This document shows, one piece after another, positions 24,874 through 32,812 of a stretch of DNA of 36,584 bases; position 1 is the first letter of the stretch, and each line of letters opens with the position of its first letter. The position numbers were made by a program, and so were the translations under genes. The stretch is from positions 1-36,584 of the forward strand of contig NZ_JAMXAX010000049.1 in NCBI RefSeq assembly GCF_023913775.1. Reading direction: 5' to 3'. This DNA comes from Acidovorax facilis. Its GTDB lineage: Bacteria; Pseudomonadota; Gammaproteobacteria; Burkholderiales; Burkholderiaceae_C. The notes beneath the pieces are model-generated. The model was not told where the DNA came from. It made no database searches and saw only the letters and a list, made by a program, of their open reading frames with translations.

Positions 24874-26166
24874 ATGAACAAGACCACTGAAACGACTTCA
24901 CATGCCCAACAAGGTCCGGTTGACCGCATTCCCGTCACCTTGCTAACCGGCTTCCTGGGGGCCGGCAAGACCACCTTGCTCAACCACTGGATGCACCAGC
25001 CTGGCATGGCGGGTGTGGCGGTGTTGGTCAATGAATTCGGTGAGGTCGGCATCGATCATCACCTCGTGGATACCGTCAGCGACCAGATGTTGTTGCTGGA
25101 TTCCGGCTGCCTGTGCTGTACCGTTCAAGGCGACCTGGTTGCCGCCTTCCGCAAGCTGTCCGACCGCATGGCCCGCCGCGAGATCGCGCCTATTTCACGT
25201 GTGGTGATCGAAACCACCGGACTGGCCGATCCGGTGCCGGTGTTGTACACACTGATGGAGGAGCCCTTTGTCTGTGCCCGGTATCGGTGTGACACCGTGA
25301 TCGCCGCAGTATCGGCGACACAGGGTTTGCTGCAACTTGATGAACATCCGGAGAGTCAGCGCCAGGTGGTTGCGGCTGATCGGTTGCTGATCACCAAATG
25401 CGATCAGGCCTCCTCGATCCAACGGGAACAACTGGAAGCGGCCTTGAAAGCGCTCAATCCGCAGGCCGAACAGGTCTTGGTGCGCAACGGTATTGCCGAT
25501 CTCGCCACGCTGATGGCGTCCGGTGGGGTCTACGGCCGTGCGGACGTGGCGTCGAGCCTGCAGGCCTGGCTGGGTACCGAGATCGCACGGCATGGCCCAT
25601 CGGGCCTTTTCGCGCTGGATGAAAACGCTATTGACCTGGTCAATGGCGACGGTCACTACCTGCGGACCCGTCGCCGCAGCAGCCACCATTCGACGCGCGT
25701 GCGGAGTTTCGTCATCACCTGGGATAGGCCCATCGCCTGGCTTGGGTTCTCTTTGGCGATGGGCAACGTTCTGCGCGCTTATGCCGCCAACCTGCTGCGT
25801 GTCAAAGGCCTGATGCGCGTGGCCGGAGACGAGGCGCAACCTCAGGTGGTGCAGTGCGTGCAGGATGTGGCCTATCCCCCGGTGCGTTTGGCCGCCTGGC
25901 CACGTGACAGCGCGTTTGACGATGGCCACAGCCGTCTGGTGTTCATCGTCCGAGACCTGGCGCCCGAACAGGAGTCCTCTATCCGGGCTTTGCTCAGCGA
26001 TTTCAGCAGCAATATGGCGGCACTGCGCGTCAGCGCAACCGACTGGGGATTGCCCACCCGCTGCTGGTTGAGCCAGCGCGTTCCGATCCGATCTGCTACG
26101 GACATCGAACACGAAGGCTGGGAGATCCAGGCCCGGCGCTTTCGATTACATGGTGCCGGCCATTAG
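24874..26166 (+). CDS. CobW/COG0523-family metal-chaperone GTPase
   Basis: A 430-residue G3E-family GTPase. It shows the P-loop GFLGAGKTT (26-34), a metal-binding CLCC (79-82, the C-x-C-C signature), ETTGLADP (113-120) and the base-recognition TKCD (174-177). A CobW C-terminal domain follows from about residue 290. Such proteins insert or traffic zinc, cobalt or other metals into target enzymes. The start has AGGAAC 8 bases upstream; the gap after the ZIP gene is 25 bases. Pairing with a ZIP importer inside a carboxylase operon suggests a metallation unit for the metal-dependent carboxylase. The client has to be shown by experiment. Confidence 0.87.
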   Translation: MNKTTETTSHAQQGPVDRIPVTLLTGFLGAGKTTLLNHWMHQPGMAGVAVLVNEFGEVGIDHHLVDTVSDQMLLLDSGCLCCTVQGDLVAAFRKLSDRMARREIAPISRVVIETTGLADPVPVLYTLMEEPFVCARYRCDTVIAAVSATQGLLQLDEHPESQRQVVAADRLLITKCDQASSIQREQLEAALKALNPQAEQVLVRNGIADLATLMASGGVYGRADVASSLQAWLGTEIARHGPSGLFALDENAIDLVNGDGHYLRTRRRSSHHSTRVRSFVITWDRPIAWLGFSLAMGNVLRAYAANLLRVKGLMRVAGDEAQPQVVQCVQDVAYPPVRLAAWPRDSAFDDGHSRLVFIVRDLAPEQESSIRALLSDFSSNMAALRVSATDWGLPTRCWLSQRVPIRSATDIEHEGWEIQARRFRLHGAGH

Positions 26167-26192
26167 GGCGTCAGGTACCAGAAATGGCTGTG

Positions 26193-26241
26193 TTGAGAAA
26201 TGCCCTGCTCGAAGTCCGAGCTATGCAAAATTTGAGAAATG
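26193..26241. promoter_or_regulatory. direct repeats and dyad upstream of the thiolase
   Basis: TTGAGAAATG occurs at 26193-26202 and 26232-26241, 39 bp apart. Between them GCTCG (26207-26211) and CGAGC (26217-26221) form a dyad with 5-base spacer. No -24/-12 promoter is present here. The thiolase may have separate control, or be read through from the CobW gene 83 bases upstream. Confidence 0.35.
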
Positions 26242-26249
26242 AGGCCCGT

Positions 26250-27449
26250 ATGAGCAAAAAAGCAAATCCCCGTAAAGTCGTTGTCGTCAGTGCCGCCCGC
26301 ACCGCCATTGGTACCTACGGCGGCAGCCTCAAGGACGCGCCGCCCACCGAACTGGCGGCCCTGGTCGTCAAGGAAACGCTGGCGCGTGCCGGCGTGGACG
26401 GCAAGGACGTCGGCCATGTGGTGTTCGGCCACGTGGTCAACACCGAACCCAAGGACATGTACCTCTCCCGCGTCGCCGCGGTCAACGGCGGTTGCGCCGA
26501 AGGCACGCCCGCTTTCAACGTCAACCGCCTGTGCGGCTCGGGCCTGCAGGCCATCATTTCGGCCAGCCAGGCGATCATGCTCGGTGACTGCGACATCGCC
26601 ATCGGCGGCGGCGCCGAGAACATGAGCCGCGTACCTTATGCCAGCCTGAACATGCGCTGGGGCGCCCGCATGGGTGACACCAAGATGGTGGACATGATGA
26701 TCGGTGCGCTGCACGACCCGTTTCACAACATTCACATGGGCGTGACGGCCGAAAACGTGGCCGCGAAGTTCGGCATCACGCGTGAGATGCAGGATGCACT
26801 GGCCGTGGAGAGCCACAACCGCGCGCAACGCGCCACCGAAGCCGGGTACTTCAAGGACCAGATCGTGCCCGTCATGCTCAAGAGCAAGAAGGGCGAATTG
26901 GCCTACGCCACCGACGAGCATTTCCGCCCCAACTGCAAGCTCGGAGACATGGCCAAGCTTAAGCCGGTGTTCGTGAAAGAAAACGGCACCGTGACCGCGG
27001 GCAACGCCTCGGGCATCAACGACGCCGCCGCGGCCGTGGTGCTGATGGAGGCCGGTGCGGCCAAGGCCCGTGGCACCCAGCCGCTGGCGCGCCTGGTGGG
27101 TTACGCCCACACTGGCGTGGATCCTAACATCATGGGCATCGGCCCGGTGTCGGCCTCGCGCCTGGCACTGCAGAAAGCCGGCCTCACCGTCAATGACATG
27201 GACGTGATCGAAGCCAACGAAGCCTTCGCTGCCCAGGCCTGCGCCGTGAGCAAGGAACTCGGCCTGGACCCGACCAAGGTCAACCCGAACGGTTCGGGCA
27301 TTTCGCTGGGTCACCCCATTGGTGCCACGGGTGCGCTGATCACGGTGAAAGCCATCCACGAGCTGCAGCGCATTCAGGGCCGCTACGCACTGGTGACCAT
27401 GTGCATTGGCGGCGGCCAGGGTATTGCGGCAATCTTTGAGCGGATGTGA
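26250..27449 (+). CDS. bktB: beta-ketothiolase, BktB-like
   Basis: A 399-residue thiolase that cleaves a beta-ketoacyl-CoA with CoA, releasing acetyl-CoA. Catalytic residues are all present: Cys95 (NRLCGSG), His355 (GHPIGATGA) and Cys385 (CIGGGQG). From memory it is highly similar to BktB of Cupriavidus, including RWGARMGD, MGVTAENVA and the whole C-terminus. BktB accepts longer chains than acetoacetyl-CoA. Start 26250 is chosen because MSKKANPRKVVVVSAART fits the family and TGAGG precedes it; an in-frame ATG at 26224 is possible. It would complete the ketone route, after an activation step not encoded here. The gene ends 26 bases before the LysR gene and is the last cargo gene. Confidence 0.9.
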   Translation: MSKKANPRKVVVVSAARTAIGTYGGSLKDAPPTELAALVVKETLARAGVDGKDVGHVVFGHVVNTEPKDMYLSRVAAVNGGCAEGTPAFNVNRLCGSGLQAIISASQAIMLGDCDIAIGGGAENMSRVPYASLNMRWGARMGDTKMVDMMIGALHDPFHNIHMGVTAENVAAKFGITREMQDALAVESHNRAQRATEAGYFKDQIVPVMLKSKKGELAYATDEHFRPNCKLGDMAKLKPVFVKENGTVTAGNASGINDAAAAVVLMEAGAAKARGTQPLARLVGYAHTGVDPNIMGIGPVSASRLALQKAGLTVNDMDVIEANEAFAAQACAVSKELGLDPTKVNPNGSGISLGHPIGATGALITVKAIHELQRIQGRYALVTMCIGGGQGIAAIFERM

Positions 27450-27475
27450 CGCTGACTTGCATTGCATCTTTCTGA

Positions 27476-28363
27476 ATGATCGAACTACGGCATCTGCGCT
27501 ATTTCATCGCTGTTGCTGAAGAACTCAACTTCCGCCGTGCCGCCGAGCGCGTGCACATTGATCAGACCCCGTTGTCACGCACTATCCGCGATCTGGAGGA
27601 CCGGTGGGGCGTGACACTCTTCATACGGGCTCCACGCAGGCTGGAACTCACACCAGCAGGGGCCAAGCTGCTTGATCACGCGCGCAGCCTGCTCATTCGG
27701 CTGGAACGTGCCAGGCGTGCGGTACGGGCCGTTGATGCTCGCTATCGGGAGCCCTTGCGCATAGGTGTGGATGACAGCACGGTGCAGCCACGGCTGGCAG
27801 AGTGCTTGAGCCGCTGGAGGCAGCTTGTTCCGGACGTCTCTGTGGAACTCACAGAAATGCATGCTGCGGAGCTATTGGTCGCGCTGCGCAACGAGGAGGT
27901 GGATGTCGGTTTCTCCTTCGGGCTCCAGGACGACGAGGCCATTGCCCAGCAACCTGCATGGCACAGCCCCATGGTGGCAATTGTCTCGCCGGAGCATGAG
28001 CTGGCAGAGCGCACGGCTGTGTCATGGACCGAACTGCTGTCTTTCCCGCTCATTGCCTGTACGGCGGCCTTTCATCCGGGGCTGTACCAGCAGGTAGCGT
28101 CCATCCTGCGGCAGCAGGGGTTGTTCCCGGTAATTGCGGCGGAGGCGCGGACATTGTCCGGCTATCTAACCCGCGTGGCTGTGGGGCAGGGTGTTGGCGT
28201 GGCAGATGCCGACCACATGCGGACGCTGCAGCGCAGCGATGTTGTAGTGCTTCCTCTGGCCGAACCCGCTCACTTCACCACCTATGTGTTGTACAAGCAC
28301 CAGCGCTTTGGATTGTCCCAGCCGGTGCAACGTTTCCTTACCCATGTCAGCACTTTGATGTGA
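27476..28363 (+). CDS. LysR-type regulator (traR position of Tn4371 elements)
   Basis: A 295-residue LysR-family regulator. The N-terminal winged HTH (residues 1-60, MIELRHLRYFIAVAEELNFRRAAERVHI) is followed by a short linker helix and a two-lobed effector domain from about residue 92. Proteins with this ELRHLRYF start often belong to the aromatic-degradation branch, but the gene lies directly before traG, as the LysR gene called traR does in Tn4371-like elements. So control of transfer is more likely than control of the cargo. There is no clear ribosome site (CTTTCTGA precedes the ATG). It points the same way as traG; LysR genes usually face away from their target, so autoregulation is not obvious. 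Confidence 0.85.
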   Translation: MIELRHLRYFIAVAEELNFRRAAERVHIDQTPLSRTIRDLEDRWGVTLFIRAPRRLELTPAGAKLLDHARSLLIRLERARRAVRAVDARYREPLRIGVDDSTVQPRLAECLSRWRQLVPDVSVELTEMHAAELLVALRNEEVDVGFSFGLQDDEAIAQQPAWHSPMVAIVSPEHELAERTAVSWTELLSFPLIACTAAFHPGLYQQVASILRQQGLFPVIAAEARTLSGYLTRVAVGQGVGVADADHMRTLQRSDVVVLPLAEPAHFTTYVLYKHQRFGLSQPVQRFLTHVSTLM

Positions 28364-28644
28364 CTGTTACGCAGCAGGGTTCTGCTGCACCCAGGGCCTG
28401 CGCCATCGGCCTTGGACATTCGGCCATCTGCAGGACATGCTCCCGTTCGGGGAGGCCGGGAGCGTGTTCCTGGGCCACTGAATCAAGCCAGCCAACGGCG
28501 TTGTCCTGAGACGTGCCCGCCAGCCTGCGCTGCGCTACGCCCGGATGGGTGGGCCGCGCGGCGCATCGGTTCCAGACTCTCGCCATGCGTGCCACGGGGT
28601 GCGCATGCGCATGGCGCAGGTTGGCGCCGAAGGAACAAGCGGGC
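28364..28644 (+). promoter_or_regulatory. gap before traG with a hairpin and a perfect palindrome
   Basis: 281 bases without a convincing gene. A perfect 7-bp hairpin GCAGCAG/CTGCTGC (28371-28377 and 28382-28388, loop GGTT) follows the LysR stop but has no T run. A perfect 12-bp palindrome TGCGCATGCGCA (28600-28611) lies 34 bases before the traG start. It could be an operator for the transfer operon. Confidence 0.4.
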
Positions 28645-30699
28645 ATGGCATCTCGATCAGAGGCGGGCAAGGAGCGGGCATCCTCCGCCCACACCGGCAT
28701 CCTGTTTGGCCAGATCACGGCCGTCATGGGTGTCACTGTGTGCGGCGTGTGGGTGGCCACGCAATGGACGGCGCATGCGTTGGGCTACCAGCCGCGCCTG
28801 GGCGTGGCCTGGTTTGATCTCTCGGGGCTTCCGGTCTATGAGCCCTGGAAACTGTTCGAGTGGTGGTACTGGTACGACGCCTATGCGCCCGAGGTTTTCT
28901 CGCGCGGCGGCGCCATCGCGGCTTCCAGTGGCCTGCTTGCCACCGGGGTGGCCATCGGCATGGCGGTGTGGCGCTCGCGCCTGGCGCGGCGAGTCACCAC
29001 CTATGGCTCCGCCCGCTGGGCGGAACGCGATGACATCGACAAGGCCGGGCTGACCGCTTCAGCCGGCGTGTTCCTCGGCCGGGCACCCGGCCGGGACGGC
29101 GCCTACCTGCGCCATGAAGGGCCGGAACACGTGATGGCCTTCGCCCCTACGCGCTCGGGCAAGGGGGTGGGCCTGGTGGTGCCCACGCTGCTGTCCTGGC
29201 CCGGCTCTGCCGTGGTCCACGACATCAAGGGAGAGAACTGGCATCTCACAGCGGGCTGGCGTGCGCGCTTCTCGCACTGCCTGCTGTTCAACCCGACAGA
29301 CGCACGCTCTGCGGCCTACAACCCCTTGCTGGAAGTGCGGCGCGGCGTGCACGAGGTGCGCGACGTGCAGAACATCGCCGACATCCTGGTGGACCCCGAG
29401 GGTGCACTGGAGCGGCGCAACCACTGGGAAAAGACGAGCCACGCGCTGCTGGTGGGTGCCATCCTCCACGTGCTCTATGCCGGCGAGGACAAGACGTTGC
29501 GTGGTGTCGCCAACTTTCTCTCCGACCCAGCCTGTCCCTTCGAGGTGACGCTGCACCGCATGATGACCACGCCGCACCTGTTGGCGGAGCAGGGTGGCGC
29601 ACCGCACCCTGTGGTGGCATCCGCTGCCCGCGAGGTGCTCAACAAGAGCGAGAACGAGCGTTCGGGCGTGCTGTCCACAGCCATGAGCTTCCTGGGGCTG
29701 TACCGCGACCCCACGGTGGCCGAAGTCACCTCGCGCTGCGACTGGCGCATCACCGACCTGATTGCCTCGGCACATCCGGTGTCGCTGTACCTGGTGGTTC
29801 CGCCTTCGGACATCAGCCGCACCAAGCCGTTGATCCGTCTGATCCTCAACCAGATCGGCCGACGCCTCACCGAGTCGCTCGATGGTTCCGACGGCATCGA
29901 GCGCCGGCACAAGCTGCTGCTGATGCTCGACGAGTTCCCAGCCTTGGGGCGCCTCGATTTCTTCGAGTCGGCGCTGGCCTTCATGGCGGGCTACGGGCTG
30001 CGGGCCTTCCTGATCGCGCAGTCGCTCAACCAGATCGACAAGGCCTACGGTCCGAACCACGCGATCCTGGACAACTGCCACGTGCGCATCGCCTTCGCCA
30101 CCAACGACGAACGCACGGCCAAGCGCATCTCCGACGCACTGGGCACGGCCACCGAACTGCGCGCCCAGCGCAACTACGCCGGCCACCGGCTGGCACCCTG
30201 GCTGGGCCACCTGATGGTCTCGCGGCAGGAGACGGCCCGCCCGTTGCTCACGCCCGGAGAGGTGATGCAGCTGCCGCCCGACGATGCGGTGGTCATGGTC
30301 TCGGGCCACGCGCCCATCCGGGCGCGCAAGCTGCGCTACTACCAGGATCGGAACTTCCTGGTAAGGGTGCTGACTGCGCCCGAGCTGGCGGACAGCGGCT
30401 ATGCCGATCGCCCGGCGGGGCGGCCGGATGACTGGAGCATGCTGCCGGTCTTGGCGGCTGCTTCGGCCGCCATGGGCGGTGGTGTGGGTGGTGTGGCCGA
30501 TGAGGGTGGACACCAGCTCAAGCCGGAGCTGGAGGCCGCGTTCGTGCCTTCGCGCGACGACGGGGCGCAGGACCTGATCCTGCTGGAGGATGAGCGCGAT
30601 GACGACGGCGCGTCCCTCCTGCCGCGTGACCTGGACCGCCAGCTCGTGCGCAGCGCGCGCCTGGCGGCCCTGGATCCTGACGACGGGATTGTCCTGTGA
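28645..30699 (+). CDS. traG: TraG/VirD4 type IV coupling protein
   Basis: A 684-residue ATPase that links the relaxase-DNA complex to the mating channel at the inner membrane. Two N-terminal hydrophobic segments (about 18-45 and 85-105) anchor it. Walker A APTRSGKG is at 167-174 and Walker B LLLMLDEFPALG at about 424-435; FLIAQSLNQI and the C-terminal FATNDERTAKRISDALG are also TraG hallmarks. Start 28645 has AAGGA ten bases upstream and fits the family; the open frame to 28513 lacks conserved content. Its stop overlaps the CopG-like gene by 4 bases (GTGA). It opens the transfer operon that continues through trbB to trbL. Confidence 0.93.
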   Translation: MASRSEAGKERASSAHTGILFGQITAVMGVTVCGVWVATQWTAHALGYQPRLGVAWFDLSGLPVYEPWKLFEWWYWYDAYAPEVFSRGGAIAASSGLLATGVAIGMAVWRSRLARRVTTYGSARWAERDDIDKAGLTASAGVFLGRAPGRDGAYLRHEGPEHVMAFAPTRSGKGVGLVVPTLLSWPGSAVVHDIKGENWHLTAGWRARFSHCLLFNPTDARSAAYNPLLEVRRGVHEVRDVQNIADILVDPEGALERRNHWEKTSHALLVGAILHVLYAGEDKTLRGVANFLSDPACPFEVTLHRMMTTPHLLAEQGGAPHPVVASAAREVLNKSENERSGVLSTAMSFLGLYRDPTVAEVTSRCDWRITDLIASAHPVSLYLVVPPSDISRTKPLIRLILNQIGRRLTESLDGSDGIERRHKLLLMLDEFPALGRLDFFESALAFMAGYGLRAFLIAQSLNQIDKAYGPNHAILDNCHVRIAFATNDERTAKRISDALGTATELRAQRNYAGHRLAPWLGHLMVSRQETARPLLTPGEVMQLPPDDAVVMVSGHAPIRARKLRYYQDRNFLVRVLTAPELADSGYADRPAGRPDDWSMLPVLAAASAAMGGGVGGVADEGGHQLKPELEAAFVPSRDDGAQDLILLEDERDDDGASLLPRDLDRQLVRSARLAALDPDDGIVL

Positions 30700-31160
30700 C
30701 GCGCGCCCGCCTGAACATCTTCGTCGAGCCCGAGCACGCCAGGCGCCTGGAGGACCTGTCGCTTCACCGGGGTGTCTCCAAGTCCTCGGTGATTGCAGCA
30801 GCACTCGCCTCCTTCCTGTCGCCGGATGCGACGGACCAGCGTGAGGCGGCGACGGTCAAGCGCCTGGACCGGCTCTCGCGCCAGTTCGAGCGCCTGGAGC
30901 GCGACCAGGCCATCCTGATCGAGACCGTGGCGCTGTACCTGCGCCACTACCTGACCGTGGCCCTGCCGGTGCCCGAGCAGCAGCAGGAAGCCCTGCGCGC
31001 CCAGGGGCGCGCCCGCTATGCGCAGTTCATCGAACAACTGGCCCGCCACATCCAGCGCGGGCGCAGCCTGGTGCGTGAGATTCATGAGGAGAACGGTCCC
31101 CTGGATGGGGATGCTCCGGTAGCTTCGGTTGCGCCTGATGGTGGGGAGGGCGGCGCATGA
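30696..31160 (+). CDS. CopG-family ribbon-helix-helix protein
   Basis: A 154-residue protein with an RHH DNA-binding unit at the N-terminus (TRARLNIFVEPEHARRLEDLSLHRGVSKSSVIAAALASFL). A long, charged, probably coiled-coil helix follows (about 55-85), and then a less ordered tail. The GTG start overlaps the traG stop, and the stop overlaps trbB by 4 bases, so it is embedded in the transfer operon. A CopG-like gene at this spot is standard in Tn4371-family elements, and it probably regulates transfer genes or helps at oriT. This is inference from family and position. Confidence 0.85.
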   Translation: MTRARLNIFVEPEHARRLEDLSLHRGVSKSSVIAAALASFLSPDATDQREAATVKRLDRLSRQFERLERDQAILIETVALYLRHYLTVALPVPEQQQEALRAQGRARYAQFIEQLARHIQRGRSLVREIHEENGPLDGDAPVASVAPDGGEGGA

Positions 31161-32197
31161 CCGGCTCCTGCCCTTTATCCGCCGAACCCGCGCAGCGCCG
31201 CATTCGCATGCTGCGCACCGCCATGGGGCCGGAGATCGCTGCCGCGCTCGAAGACCCCGAGGTGGTCGAAGTGCTGCTGAACCCCGACGGATCGCTCTGG
31301 GTGGACCGGCTGGGTACGGGCCGGGAGCCCACCGGCGCTGCGCTGCCGGCGGCGGTGGCTGAACGCATCATCCGACTGGTGGCGGCCCATGTGCGCGCCG
31401 AGGTGCACGCGGGTCTGCCCATTCTCTCTGCCGAGCTGCCCGAGACGGGAGAGCGTTTCCTGGGCGTGCTGCCGCCCGTGGTGCGCTCGCCCTCGTTCGC
31501 GATCCGCAAGCGGGCGCTGCGCATCATGACGCTCGCACAGTACGTGGACGACGGCATCCTGACCGAGGAACAAGCGGCCTTCCTTCGCTCCGCAGTGCGC
31601 GAGCGCCTGAACATCGTGGTGGCAGGCGGCACGAGCACTGGCAAGACCACGCTGGCCAATGCGCTGCTCGACGAGATTGCCGACACCGGCGACCGCGTGC
31701 TGATCCTGGAAGACACGGTGGAATTGCAGTGCCGCAGCGACGACCACGTGGGCATGCGCTCCGAGCCGGGCGTCACCACCATGGCCGACCTGGTACGCGC
31801 CACCCTGCGCCTGCGGCCCGACCGCATCGTGGTTGGCGAGGTGCGCGGCGCCGAGGCGCTGGACCTGCTCAAGGCCTGGGGTACGGGACACCCGGGCGGC
31901 ATCGCCACGGTGCATGCGGGATCGGCGGCGGGTGCGCTCACGCGGCTGGAGCAACTGGTGCAGGAGGTCAGCTTGGCCGTGCCGCGCGCCTTGATCGCGG
32001 AAGCCGTCAACGTCATCGTCTTTATTGCAGGGCGCGGCCATGCGCGCCGGGTGCGCGAGATCGTGCGCGTCATTGGCCATGACCGCGATGGCTACCAGCT
32101 CGATGGCTCGCTCGGGCCGCCGTTTCCGCCAATTCAGCAGGTCGTTGCATCGCATTCGCCATCTTCAACTTCATCCACCAAGGGAGAATCTTCATGA
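31157..32197 (+). CDS. trbB: TrbB, VirB11-type secretion ATPase
   Basis: A 346-residue hexameric ATPase at the base of the type IV secretion channel, powering pilus assembly and DNA export. It has an N-terminal domain to about residue 145, then Walker A GGTSTGKT (157-164), an Asp box with ILEDTVELQC, and the His box with GGIATVHAGSAAGALTRLEQL. Length matches the family. The ATG overlaps the CopG-like stop (ATGA), and the stop overlaps trbC in the same way. The last 25 residues are Ser-rich and look like a flexible tail. Confidence 0.93.
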   Translation: MTGSCPLSAEPAQRRIRMLRTAMGPEIAAALEDPEVVEVLLNPDGSLWVDRLGTGREPTGAALPAAVAERIIRLVAAHVRAEVHAGLPILSAELPETGERFLGVLPPVVRSPSFAIRKRALRIMTLAQYVDDGILTEEQAAFLRSAVRERLNIVVAGGTSTGKTTLANALLDEIADTGDRVLILEDTVELQCRSDDHVGMRSEPGVTTMADLVRATLRLRPDRIVVGEVRGAEALDLLKAWGTGHPGGIATVHAGSAAGALTRLEQLVQEVSLAVPRALIAEAVNVIVFIAGRGHARRVREIVRVIGHDRDGYQLDGSLGPPFPPIQQVVASHSPSSTSSTKGESS

Positions 32198-32526
32198 CGC
32201 ATCCACGTCTTTCTGTACATCCGTGCCTGCGGGCGGCGGCCCTGGCTGCCCTGCTGCTGGCCCTCACGGTTCCGGCGCAGGCCGCCGGCTCCAGCATGCC
32301 CTGGGAGGCACCGCTGCAGTCCATCCTGGAATCCATCCAGGGGCCGGTGGCGCGCATCATCGCGGTGATCATCATCATTGCCACCGGGCTCACGCTGGCC
32401 TTCGGTGATACCTCGGGAGGCTTCCGGCGGTTGATCCAGATCGTGTTCGGGCTGTCGATTGCGTTCGCGGCGTCGAGCTTCTTCCTGTCCTTCTTCTCGT
32501 TCTCGGGCGGGGCGGTGCTGGCATGA
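32194..32526 (+). CDS. trbC: TrbC, conjugative pilin (VirB2-like)
   Basis: A 110-residue prepilin. The N-terminal signal peptide ends near VPAQAAG (about residue 28), and the mature part has two hydrophobic helices (about 50-68 and 82-100) separated by a short loop with GDTSGGFRR. The TraF peptidase encoded at 9320 is the expected processing enzyme. It overlaps trbB and trbD by 4 bases each. Confidence 0.92.
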   Translation: MTHPRLSVHPCLRAAALAALLLALTVPAQAAGSSMPWEAPLQSILESIQGPVARIIAVIIIIATGLTLAFGDTSGGFRRLIQIVFGLSIAFAASSFFLSFFSFSGGAVLA

Positions 32527-32795
32527 ACCTGCCCCACAGCCTGCCGCCGGGTTTCGAGGTGCCGCTGCACCGGTCGCTGACCGAGCCCATCCTGCTGGGC
32601 GGCGCGCCACGCACCGTGGCCATCGCCAATGGCACATTGGCCGCTGCCGTCGGTCTGGGCCTGCAGTTGTGGGTGCCGGGCCTGGTGCTCTGGATCGCGG
32701 GGCACACGCTGGCGGTCTGGGGCGCGCGCGTGGACCCGCAGTTCATGCCGGTGTTTGCGCGCCACATCAAGCAGCGGCCGCTGCTGGACGTGTAG
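32523..32795 (+). CDS. trbD: TrbD, VirB3-like inner-membrane protein
   Basis: A 90-residue protein opening with LPPGFEVPLHRSLTEPILLGGAPR, the typical TrbD start, followed by a hydrophobic segment (about residues 35-65). VirB3-type proteins assist the VirB4 ATPase, TrbE, encoded 17 bases downstream. It begins by a 4-base overlap with trbC. Confidence 0.91.
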   Translation: MNLPHSLPPGFEVPLHRSLTEPILLGGAPRTVAIANGTLAAAVGLGLQLWVPGLVLWIAGHTLAVWGARVDPQFMPVFARHIKQRPLLDV

Positions 32796-32812
32796 GGCGG
32801 GGAGGGCAGGCG

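Noticed and set aside
28371..28388. Hairpin after the LysR gene as a terminator
   Set aside because: The stem is perfect but is followed by ACCCAGGG, with no T run.
29059..30804. A 581-residue minus-strand frame across traG
   Set aside because: Antisense shadow of a clear TraG gene with intact Walker motifs; no ribosome site and abnormal composition.
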